Shown here: piece by piece, positions 1 to 4,455 of the stretch
Position numbering within the stretch: position 1 is the stretch's first letter
Layout of the letters: the number at the start of each line of letters is the position of its first letter
Source: Pseudomonas sp.
GTDB taxonomy: Bacteria > Pseudomonadota > Gammaproteobacteria > Pseudomonadales > Pseudomonadaceae
Direction: 5' to 3'
Assembly: GCA_029240955.1 (NCBI GenBank)
Contig: JARDZH010000092.1
Coordinates: 1 to 6,981, forward strand
Length of the DNA stretch: 6,981 nucleotides
Translations under genes and position numbers: made by a program
The notes under the pieces: generated by a model
What the model was told of the DNA's origin: nothing
Databases searched by the model: none
What the model saw: the letters and a program-made list of their open reading frames with translations, nothing else

Positions 1-127
1 CCTCCTGATTGACCTCGGCGCGCAGAGAAATCTGGTTGTAGCGCGGCGCTTCGGCCAGTGCCGGAAGACTGGCCACAGCCGTGGCGGCCAGAGCGAAGAA
101 CGTGGCGGCGGGGCGAACGTTGAACAT
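1..127 (-). CDS. SIMPL-domain (DUF541) secreted protein, 5' part only
   Basis: Only the first 42 codons are in the window; the rest lies beyond position 1. The reading frame starts at the ATG complementary to 125-127, preceded by AAGGAG (complement of 133-138) at a 5-base spacing, which fixes the start. The N-terminus is a typical Sec signal peptide: MFNVR, a hydrophobic Ala/Leu/Phe stretch at residues 7-24, and an A-L-A cleavage site after residue 25. The start of the mature protein, EAPRYNQISLRAEV, matches my recollection of the opening of periplasmic SIMPL/DUF541 proteins of Pseudomonas, a family linked to oxidative-stress tolerance but of unclear biochemical role. A gene of this family next to roxSR is also the arrangement I recall from P. 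aeruginosa (PA4492 to PA4494). Family identity is from recognition of a short segment, so it is moderately secure; the signal peptide and start are clear. Confidence 0.72.
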   Translation of the reverse strand, partial: MFNVRPAATFFALAATAVASLPALAEAPRYNQISLRAEVNQE

Positions 128-192
128 GCGAACTCCTTGTGATCGGACCGCCTCCAACAGACTGTCGGTCGGCGCAAACCCATGAGACTCTC

Positions 193-221
193 ACTATCGG
201 TGGCGGTTCCGGTCTGGGCAA
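193..221 (-). promoter_or_regulatory. Candidate sigma-70 promoter of the SIMPL gene
   Basis: Read on the minus strand, TTGCCC (complement of 216-221) and GATAGT (complement of 193-198) are separated by exactly 17 bases, each matching 4 of 6 consensus positions. This would start transcription near position 186 and leave a leader of about 60 bases before the ATG at 127. Prediction from sequence only; a GC-rich region gives such matches by chance fairly often. Confidence 0.3.
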
Positions 222-234
222 GGCGCAGGCGCCT
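221..234. repeat. Perfect 6-bp inverted repeat in the divergent intergenic region
   Basis: AGGCGC (221-226) and GCGCCT (229-234) form a perfect inverted repeat around AG. It lies between the SIMPL gene and roxS, just upstream of the candidate SIMPL -35 box, so it could be a protein-binding site. I cannot assign a regulator. Confidence 0.3.
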
Positions 235-277
235 GTGGTGCTTTGACGCACTTTCCCCGGTTTGCGTTGCGCTTGGT

Positions 278-283
278 TATACT
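278..283 (+). promoter_or_regulatory. Possible -10 element for roxS
   Basis: TATACT at 278-283 matches 5 of 6 positions of the -10 consensus and lies 37 bases before the roxS start codon. No acceptable -35 hexamer sits 16-18 bases upstream (that stretch reads as C/G-rich), so if this is used it would be a weak or activator-dependent promoter. Confidence 0.3.
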
Positions 284-309
284 CGCTGCGATTCGCTGGA
301 GCGGTCATC

Positions 310-314
310 AGGAG
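310..314 (+). promoter_or_regulatory. Ribosome binding site that fixes the roxS start
   Basis: AGGAG at 310-314 lies 5 bases before the ATG at 320. The frame is open further upstream, to an ATG at 182, but that ATG has no comparable site, and the 46 extra residues are Arg/Trp-rich and unlike the family N-terminus. The candidate -10 element at 278 also lies downstream of 182. The ATG at 320 is therefore preferred. Confidence 0.75.
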
Positions 315-319
315 AGCTC

Positions 320-1579
320 ATGCTCGCCCCCATTCAAATGCTTTCGGCCACTCGTCAAAACCTGTGGCGCCTGACATTCATACGCATTCTGGTACTGGCC
401 GCTCAGGCCGGATCCGTCGGCATCGCGTGGTTGTTCGACGTGATTCCGCTGCCGTGGCTGCAATTGTCGATCACCCTGGCTTGTTCGCTGGTTCTGTGCG
501 TTCTAACGGCACTGCGGCTGCGGACTTCGTTGCCGCTGACCGAGCAAGAATATGCGCTGCAGTTGGCGCTCGATCTGTTGATTCACAGTGCGCTGCTGTA
601 CTACTCGGGCGGTTCGACCAACCCTTTCGTTTCCTACTACCTGGTGCCGTTGACCATTGCTGCTGCAACGCTGCCCTGGCGTTACTCGCTGATCCTGTCC
701 GGTTTCGCGCTGTCGCTCTACACGCTGCTGATCGTGCGTTCCTATCCGTTGGAAACCTACCCGACGGCCCGGGAGAATATGCAGGTCTACGGCATGTGGC
801 TGAGCTTCGCGCTGGCTGCCGGAGTGATCACCTTCTTTGCCGCCAAAATGGCCGAAGAGATGCGTCGGCAGGAACAGCTGCGCGCCGAGCGCCGCGAAGA
901 AGGCCTGCGCGATCAGCAATTACTGGCGGTCGCAACCCAGGCGGCGGGCGCTGCGCATGAATTGGGCACGCCGCTGGCGACCATGAGCGTGCTGCTCAAC
1001 GAGATGCATCTGGAGCACGACGATCCGCAGCTGCGCGAAGATCTGGGCGTGCTTCAAGAGCAGGTGAAACAGTGCAAGCACACGCTGCAGCAGCTGGTTC
1101 GAGCCGCAGAGGCCAATCGCCGGATGGCGGTCGAACATCAGACCGCGACGCGCTGGCTGGACGAATCCCTGAACCGCTGGCACTTGATGCGCCCGGAAGT
1201 CAGCTACCGCTTTCAGCAATTGGGCAAGGACAGCGTGCCGATGCTTTCGCCGCCGCCTGATCTGACCCAGGCGCTGCTCAATCTGCTCAACAACGCGGCC
1301 GACGCCTGCCCGGACGGTCTGGAGGTGAGCCTTGACTGGAGCGCCAGCGAAATCTGGATCTGTATCCGCGATCACGGCCCGGGCGTGCCCGTGGCGATCG
1401 CCGAGCAGATCGGCAAGCCGTTCTTTACTACCAAGGGCAAAGGCTTCGGCCTGGGTCTGTTTCTGAGCAAAGCCAGCGTCACCCGTGCGGGTGGCTCGGT
1501 AAAACTCTACAGTCATGAGGAGGGCGGTACGCTGACCGAACTGCGCCTGCCCCGTGACACGCGAGGAGAAAAAGCATGA
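320..1579 (+). CDS. roxS: Redox-sensing membrane histidine kinase RoxS (RegB/PrrB/ActS family)
   Basis: A 419-residue inner-membrane sensor kinase that autophosphorylates and passes phosphate to RoxR. Roughly six hydrophobic segments fill residues 18-175. They include the heptad GGSTNPF at 97-103, which matches the GGxxNPF quinone-binding motif of RegB. A charged coiled-coil-like linker (177-198) leads to the H-box AAGAAHELGTPLAT, with His213 as the likely phosphorylated residue. Cys252 in KQCKHTL matches the position of the RegB redox-active cysteine. ATP-binding motifs follow: N-box around Asn321/Asn325, DHGPG at 351-355, FFTTKG at 368-373 and GFGLGL at 375-380. Length is normal for the family. 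The stop overlaps the roxR start by ATGA, so the pair is translationally coupled. In Pseudomonas, RoxSR controls terminal oxidases, including the cyanide-insensitive oxidase; here that role is inferred from family. Nothing is missing or broken. Confidence 0.93.
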   Translation: MLAPIQMLSATRQNLWRLTFIRILVLAAQAGSVGIAWLFDVIPLPWLQLSITLACSLVLCVLTALRLRTSLPLTEQEYALQLALDLLIHSALLYYSGGSTNPFVSYYLVPLTIAAATLPWRYSLILSGFALSLYTLLIVRSYPLETYPTARENMQVYGMWLSFALAAGVITFFAAKMAEEMRRQEQLRAERREEGLRDQQLLAVATQAAGAAHELGTPLATMSVLLNEMHLEHDDPQLREDLGVLQEQVKQCKHTLQQLVRAAEANRRMAVEHQTATRWLDESLNRWHLMRPEVSYRFQQLGKDSVPMLSPPPDLTQALLNLLNNAADACPDGLEVSLDWSASEIWICIRDHGPGVPVAIAEQIGKPFFTTKGKGFGLGLFLSKASVTRAGGSVKLYSHEEGGTLTELRLPRDTRGEKA

Positions 1580-2139
1580 GTGACGAAGACATCCAGGTCG
1601 AAGGCGAAGAACTGCCTCATCTGTTGCTGGTCGATGACGACGCAACCTTTACCCGCGTCATGGCCCGCGCCATGGGACGTCGTGGTTTTCGGGTAAGTAC
1701 TGCAGGTTCCGCTGAGGAAGGGCTGGCGCTCGCACAGCAGGATATTCCTGAGTTTGCCGCGCTCGACCTGAAAATGGACGGCGACTCCGGCCTGGTATTG
1801 CTGCCGAAGCTGCTGGAGCTGGACCCGGAGATGCGCGTCGTGATCCTCACCGGTTATTCGAGCATCGCTACCGCTGTGGAAGCGATCAAACGCGGTGCGC
1901 GCAATTATCTGTGCAAGCCGGCCGATGCGGACGACGTACTCGCTGCGCTGCTGTCCGAGCATGCCGACCTCGACACGCTGGTTCCCGAGAACCCGATGTC
2001 GGTGGATCGCCTGCAGTGGGAGCACATTCAGCGTGTTCTGACAGAGCATGAGGGCAACATTTCTGCGACTGCGCGCGCGTTGGGCATGCATCGTCGTACA
2101 TTGCAGCGCAAATTGCAGAAGCGTCCGGTACGCCGCTGA
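1576..2139 (+). CDS. roxR: Response regulator RoxR (RegA/PrrA/ActR family)
   Basis: A 187-residue cytoplasmic DNA-binding regulator, partner of RoxS. The receiver domain (about 14-128) has the acidic cluster Asp20-Asp22, the phospho-acceptor Asp64 in ALDLKMDGDSGL, Thr92 of LTGYSS and Lys114 of the CKPADADD segment. A short linker leads to a Fis-type helix-turn-helix at 147-183, ending in NISATARALGMHRRTLQRKL, the strongly conserved signature of RegA-type regulators. The start ATG at 1576 overlaps the roxS stop and has GAGGAG at 1563-1568, 7 bases upstream. The only cysteine in the protein is Cys113, directly before the conserved Lys114. Family knowledge says RegA-type regulators activate respiratory and redox-balancing genes; the target set here cannot be read from the window. 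There is no sign that it regulates the aldarate genes downstream. Confidence 0.93.
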   Translation: MSDEDIQVEGEELPHLLLVDDDATFTRVMARAMGRRGFRVSTAGSAEEGLALAQQDIPEFAALDLKMDGDSGLVLLPKLLELDPEMRVVILTGYSSIATAVEAIKRGARNYLCKPADADDVLAALLSEHADLDTLVPENPMSVDRLQWEHIQRVLTEHEGNISATARALGMHRRTLQRKLQKRPVRR

Positions 2140-2149
2140 GCACCGTCCT

Positions 2150-2202
2150 AGACATGTGCAGCCAGCCATCCGTTTGCGAGGACGCGGGCTGTGGACATGT
2201 CT
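2150..2202 (+). terminator. Long imperfect inverted repeat after roxR, possible terminator
   Basis: AGACATGT at 2150-2157 pairs perfectly with ACATGTCT at 2195-2202, and CAGCC at 2159-2163 pairs with GGCTG at 2187-2191, leaving a small asymmetric internal loop and a 23-base terminal loop. It starts 11 bases after the roxR stop. The 3' side runs into TTGTTG rather than a clean T-tract, so it is at best a weak intrinsic terminator. It could instead be a two-site operator, since each arm contains the self-complementary hexamer ACATGT. Confidence 0.45.
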
Positions 2203-2218
2203 TGTTGCGTGTTGGGAT

Positions 2219-2231
2219 GTGATCGTACAAC
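2219..2231 (-). promoter_or_regulatory. Candidate GntR operator, copy 1 (upstream of gntR)
   Basis: On the minus strand this reads GTTGTACGATCAC, identical at 12 of 13 positions to the plus-strand site at 3298-3310 in front of kdgD. The core TTGTACGATCA is one mismatch from the general FadR-subfamily pattern TnGTnnnACnA. It lies 51 bases upstream of the gntR start and just before a possible -10 box at 2240, a position that would suit autoregulation. Confidence 0.5.
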
Positions 2232-2239
2232 CGCTGAGC

Positions 2240-2245
2240 TATGAT
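2240..2245 (+). promoter_or_regulatory. Possible -10 element for gntR
   Basis: TATGAT at 2240-2245 matches 5 of 6 -10 consensus positions, and the spacing would put the transcription start near 2252. The matching -35 region is poor (ATGTGA at 2217-2222 with 17-base spacing). If real, transcription would begin downstream of the in-frame ATG at 2241, which supports the ATG at 2283 as the true start. Confidence 0.27.
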
Positions 2246-2282
2246 TGCTCACTACTCAACTGTTCCGAGATCGAAGTTGGAT

Positions 2283-3032
2283 ATGGAAAACCAGAGCGCT
2301 CCACCCCGCGCCCGTAGAAAGCACCGCAGCCTTGCGCAGGAGTTGGTGGTCGAGCTGTCCGAGCGTATTCGCAGCGGCCAGCTCAAGCGCGGTGACAAGC
2401 TGCCGACCGAGTCGGCGATCATGGAAGAGCAGGGGGTCAGCAGAACGGTCGTGCGTGAAGCGATCTCTCGCCTGCAGGCGTCAGGTCTGGTCGAAACCCG
2501 TCACGGCATCGGCACGTTCGTGCTGGATACGCCTAGCCCGAGCGGCTTCCGCATCGATCCGGCCACCATCGTCACGCTGCGTGACGTGCTGGCGATTCTG
2601 GAGTTGCGCATCAGCCTTGAGGTCGAGTCCGCAGGCCTGGCTGCACAGCGCCGCACTCAAGAACAACTGGCGGCAATGCGCGCAGCGCTCGACGCATTGA
2701 GCGAAAGCGCGGCGCATGACAGTGACGCCGTAGCGTCCGATTTCCAGTTCCACCTGCAGATCGCGTTGTCGACCGGAAACCGTTACTTCACCGACATCAT
2801 GACTCATCTGGGCGCCAGCATCATTCCGCGCACCCGGTTGAACTCAGCGCGCCTGGCGCATGATGATCAGCAGCATTACATGGATCGCCTCAGCCGTGAG
2901 CATGAGGAAATCTTCGAGGCCATCGCCCGTCAGGATTCCGATGCAGCCCGCGCTGCGATGCGGTTGCATCTCACCAACAGCCGCGAACGCCTGCGCCATG
3001 CGCATGAAGAGGCAGAGTCGCAGCGAGCCTGA
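2283..3032 (+). CDS. GntR-family transcriptional regulator, FadR subfamily (FCD domain)
   Basis: A 249-residue DNA-binding repressor or activator, probably controlling the adjacent aldarate genes. Residues 15-80 form the GntR winged helix-turn-helix, including KLPTESAIMEEQGVSRTVV, then REAISRLQASGLVETRHGIGTFV. The C-terminal FCD effector domain spans about 99-238; Asp153, His157, His206 and His229 fit the usual metal/ligand-binding set, suggesting a carboxylate effector. Start choice: ATG at 2283 has only a weak GAAG six bases upstream, but the resulting N-terminus (MENQSAPPRARRKHRSLAQEL) fits the family. An in-frame ATG at 2241 would add 14 unconvincing residues. It is co-directional with kdgD, about 340 bases upstream of it. 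FadR-type regulators next to kdgD, gudP or garD commonly sense glucarate, galactarate or a downstream intermediate; the exact effector is not visible here. Confidence 0.88.
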   Translation: MENQSAPPRARRKHRSLAQELVVELSERIRSGQLKRGDKLPTESAIMEEQGVSRTVVREAISRLQASGLVETRHGIGTFVLDTPSPSGFRIDPATIVTLRDVLAILELRISLEVESAGLAAQRRTQEQLAAMRAALDALSESAAHDSDAVASDFQFHLQIALSTGNRYFTDIMTHLGASIIPRTRLNSARLAHDDQQHYMDRLSREHEEIFEAIARQDSDAARAAMRLHLTNSRERLRHAHEEAESQRA

Positions 3033-3035
3033 TCG

Positions 3036-3051
3036 AGCGGACAAGTCCGCT
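3036..3051 (+). terminator. Hairpin directly after gntR
   Basis: AGCGGAC (3036-3042), loop AA, GTCCGCT (3045-3051): a perfect 7-bp stem beginning 4 bases after the gntR stop. There is no T-tract, so it is not a canonical intrinsic terminator. It abuts the REP pair and has the same architecture (GC-rich arms around an AA loop), so it may be part of the same repeat element and act mainly to protect the mRNA end. Confidence 0.4.
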
Positions 3052-3113
3052 ATCGCCAGCAAGCTGGCTCCTACAGAAGCAGTGCGCAACTGTAGGAGCG
3101 CGTTTACCCGCGA
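3051..3113. repeat. Pair of inverted REP elements (REPIN)
   Basis: Two Pseudomonas-type REP sequences face each other. The left copy (3051-3076) reads on the minus strand as CTGTAGGAGCCAGCTTGCTG and onward, with an internal perfect palindrome GCCAGC-AA-GCTGGC at 3055-3068. The right copy (3090-3113) reads CTGTAGGAGCGCGTTTACCC and onward on the plus strand, with a palindrome containing one mismatch. The conserved tails CTCCTACAG (3068-3076) and CTGTAGGAG (3090-3098) are perfect inverted repeats separated by 13 bases. Such REP doublets are abundant between genes in Pseudomonas and are moved by RAYT transposases; none is in this window. Confidence 0.8.
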
Positions 3114-3120
3114 CGAACGA

Positions 3121-3190
3121 TAACGCGGTCTGACCGACTTACGGCAACGACCGCGAGCCACGTAAGCCGAAGGTTGTCTTACGACCGCGC
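3121..3190. repeat. Cluster of short direct and inverted repeats
   Basis: Within 70 bases there are CTTACG at 3138-3143 and 3178-3183 with the inverse CGTAAG at 3161-3166, a direct repeat ACGACCGCG at 3147-3155 and 3181-3189, the inverse CGCGGTC at 3124-3130 matching GACCGCG at 3149-3155, and the small palindrome CGGTCTGACCG at 3126-3136. These allow several alternative stem-loops. I do not recognise the element. The remaining bases to about 3278 include two C-runs (3204-3209 and 3213-3218) and no gene that I can support. Confidence 0.5.
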
Positions 3191-3278
3191 TTCGCCATCC
3201 GAACCCCCCAATCCCCCCATGTTCAAAGGCCGTGAAGCCCTTTCATCGCCTTCCCGCAGAAAAACCTGCAAATCCCGG

Positions 3279-3307
3279 TTGAGACATTTTATTTTCAGTT
3301 GTACGAT
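3279..3307 (+). promoter_or_regulatory. Predicted sigma-70 promoter of kdgD
   Basis: TTGAGA (3279-3284, 5 of 6 matches) and TACGAT (3302-3307, 4 of 6) are separated by exactly 17 bases. Transcription would begin near 3314 and give a leader of about 60 bases. The -10 box lies inside the candidate operator at 3298-3310, which is the expected geometry for repression by the GntR protein. Confidence 0.55.
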
Positions 3308-3310
3308 GAC
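3298..3310 (+). promoter_or_regulatory. Candidate GntR operator, copy 2 (at the kdgD promoter)
   Basis: GTTGTACGATGAC, matching the inverse site at 2219-2231 at 12 of 13 positions. It covers the predicted -10 box of kdgD. Ten bases on, about one helical turn, the related string TTACGAC follows at 3311-3317, so the protein-DNA contact could extend to about 3321. The assignment to the GntR product is inference from position and from the FadR-type pattern. Confidence 0.52.
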
Positions 3311-3374
3311 TTACGACATCGGCACTGCCCCGGTGATCCATTCACAATAATATGTCCCCAAGGGTGTTCGAATA

Positions 3375-4286
3375 ATGAATCCACAAGAACTGAAGTCCAT
3401 CCTCTCTCACGGTCTGCTGTCCTTCCCGGTTACCGATTTCAATGCTCAAGGCGATTTCCATCGCGAGGGCTACATCAAACGTCTCGAGTGGCTCGCCCCG
3501 TACGGCGCAAGCGCTCTTTTCGCTGCAGGCGGCACAGGTGAGTTCTTCTCCCTGGCGGCCAGCGAATACTCCGAAATCATCAAGACTGCGGTCGACACTT
3601 GCGCCACCAGCGTGCCAATCCTGGCAGGCGTGGGCGGCCCGACCCGTCAGGCTATCGAATACGCACAGGAAGCCGAGCGTCTGGGCGCCAAAGGCTTGCT
3701 TCTGCTCCCGCACTACCTGACTGAAGCCAGCCAGGACGGCGTTGCTGCTCACGTTGAAGCAGTCTGCAAATCGGTCAAGATCGGCGTCGTTGTCTACAAC
3801 CGCAACGTGTGCCGCCTGAACGCAGACCTGCTGGAAAAACTGGCCGAGCGCTGCCCGAACCTGATCGGCTACAAAGACGGCCTGGGCGATATCGAACTGA
3901 TGGTTTCGATCCGCCGTCGCATGGGCGACCGCTTCTCGTACCTGGGCGGCCTGCCGACCGCTGAAGTCTACGCCGCTGCCTACAAGGCGCTGGGCGTTCC
4001 GGTTTACTCGTCTGCCGTATTCAACTTCGTACCGAAGCTGGCGATGGACTTCTACCACGCTATCGCTCGTGACGATCACGAAACCGTTGGCAAGTACATC
4101 GACGACTTCTTCCTGCCTTACCTGGAAATCCGCAACCGCAAAGCCGGCTACGCCGTCAGCATCGTCAAGGCGGGCGCCAAGATCGCCGGCTACGACGCAG
4201 GTCCGGTCCGCGCTCCATTGACCGACCTGACTCCTGAAGAGTGCGAAATGCTCGCAGCGCTGATGGACAAGCAAGGCAAGCAATAA
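3375..4286 (+). CDS. kdgD: 5-dehydro-4-deoxyglucarate dehydratase (decarboxylating), EC 4.2.1.41
   Basis: A 303-residue cytoplasmic enzyme of the DHDPS/N-acetylneuraminate lyase (class I aldolase-like) family. It converts 5-dehydro-4-deoxy-D-glucarate to 2,5-dioxopentanoate with loss of water and CO2, the step after GarD or GudD in aldarate catabolism. The TIM-barrel landmarks are present: GGTGEFFSL at 52-60 (carboxylate-binding loop), Tyr141 in the VVYNRN segment, and the Schiff-base Lys167 in IGYKDGLGD. Residues such as [12 protein letters not shown] (17-28) and the C-terminal [10 protein letters not shown] are typical of KdgD rather than DapA. Length equals the family norm (about 300). The ATG at 3375 is preceded by AAGGG at 3360-3364, a rather long 10-base spacing. 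It has its own predicted promoter and is followed by a strong terminator, so it seems to be transcribed largely as a single gene despite sharing a pathway with the two genes downstream. Confidence 0.94.
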   Translation: MNPQELKSILSHGLLSFPVTDFNAQGDFHREGYIKRLEWLAPYGASALFAAGGTGEFFSLAASEYSEIIKTAVDTCATSVPILAGVGGPTRQAIEYAQEAERLGAKGLLLLPHYLTEASQDGVAAHVEAVCKSVKIGVVVYNRNVCRLNADLLEKLAERCPNLIGYKDGLGDIELMVSIRRRMGDRFSYLGGLPTAEVYAAAYKALGVPVYSSAVFNFVPKLAMDFYHAIARDDHETVGKYIDDFFLPYLEIRNRKAGYAVSIVKAGAKIAGYDAGPVRAPLTDLTPEECEMLAALMDKQGKQ

Positions 4287-4299
4287 GACCCGCAAAAGC

Positions 4300-4325
4300 A
4301 AAACCGCTGAGTGATCAGCGGTTTT
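4300..4325 (+). terminator. Strong intrinsic terminator after kdgD
   Basis: A perfect 11-bp stem, AAAACCGCTGA (4300-4310) with TCAGCGGTTTT (4315-4325), closes on the GNRA-type tetraloop GTGA. It begins 14 bases after the kdgD stop, and the flanking A and T runs make it potentially bidirectional. It separates kdgD from the transporter and garD. Confidence 0.88.
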
Positions 4326-4389
4326 GTCGTTGGAAAGGATGGAACCGTTACAGGTAGGTCTGTCGCTCCCGCGATGCGCCTAAGGGGCC

Positions 4390-4439
4390 TGTAAAGCTGT
4401 ACCCAAAAAAATATGTATTACCCGCGTAAAAAAATAATG
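4390..4439 (+). promoter_or_regulatory. A-rich leader and possible promoter of the transporter gene
   Basis: Because a terminator precedes it, the transporter needs its own promoter. The best candidate I see is TGTAAA (4390-4395) and TATGTA (4412-4417), 16 bases apart, a weak match. Two A-runs of seven, each followed by TATG or TAATG (4405-4415 and 4428-4439), repeat with a 23-base period. Between them lies the inverted repeat TTAC-CCGC-GTAA at 4418-4429. The 13-base motif seen upstream of gntR and kdgD is not here; only the fragment TGTAC at 4399-4403 is shared. Confidence 0.3.
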
Positions 4440-4442
4440 AGT

Positions 4443-4447
4443 GGGAG
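4443..4447 (+). promoter_or_regulatory. Ribosome binding site that fixes the transporter start
   Basis: GGGAG at 4443-4447 lies 8 bases before the ATG at 4456. The in-frame GTG at 4441 overlaps this site and would be a poor start, so the ATG at 4456 is chosen. Confidence 0.7.
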
Positions 4448-4455
4448 TTCTATCG

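Noticed and set aside
182..319. N-terminal extension of RoxS from the ATG at 182
   Set aside because: There is no ribosome binding site, the Arg/Trp/Cys-rich sequence is unlike the family, and the ATG at 320 has a well-spaced AGGAG.
128..319. RegA/RoxR binding site for autoregulation in the divergent region
   Set aside because: I looked for paired GCGNC-type half-sites with suitable spacing and found none convincing; the AGGCGC palindrome does not fit the pattern.
920..1645. Minus-strand open frame (241 codons) opposite roxS
   Set aside because: It overlaps the kinase catalytic domain and has no signature of a real protein.
3051..3113. CRISPR-like or insertion-sequence end repeats
   Set aside because: Only two inverted copies with the REP consensus tail and no regular spacers or transposase gene; a REPIN explains them.
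3225..3243. Small stem AAAGG/CCTTT as a terminator before kdgD
   Set aside because: Five base pairs with a long loop and no T-tract; it is not distinguishable from chance.
3342..4301. Long open frame on the minus strand (319 codons) opposite kdgD
   Set aside because: It is an antisense shadow of a clearly functional gene in GC-rich DNA; its product has no recognisable domain and no ribosome binding site of note.
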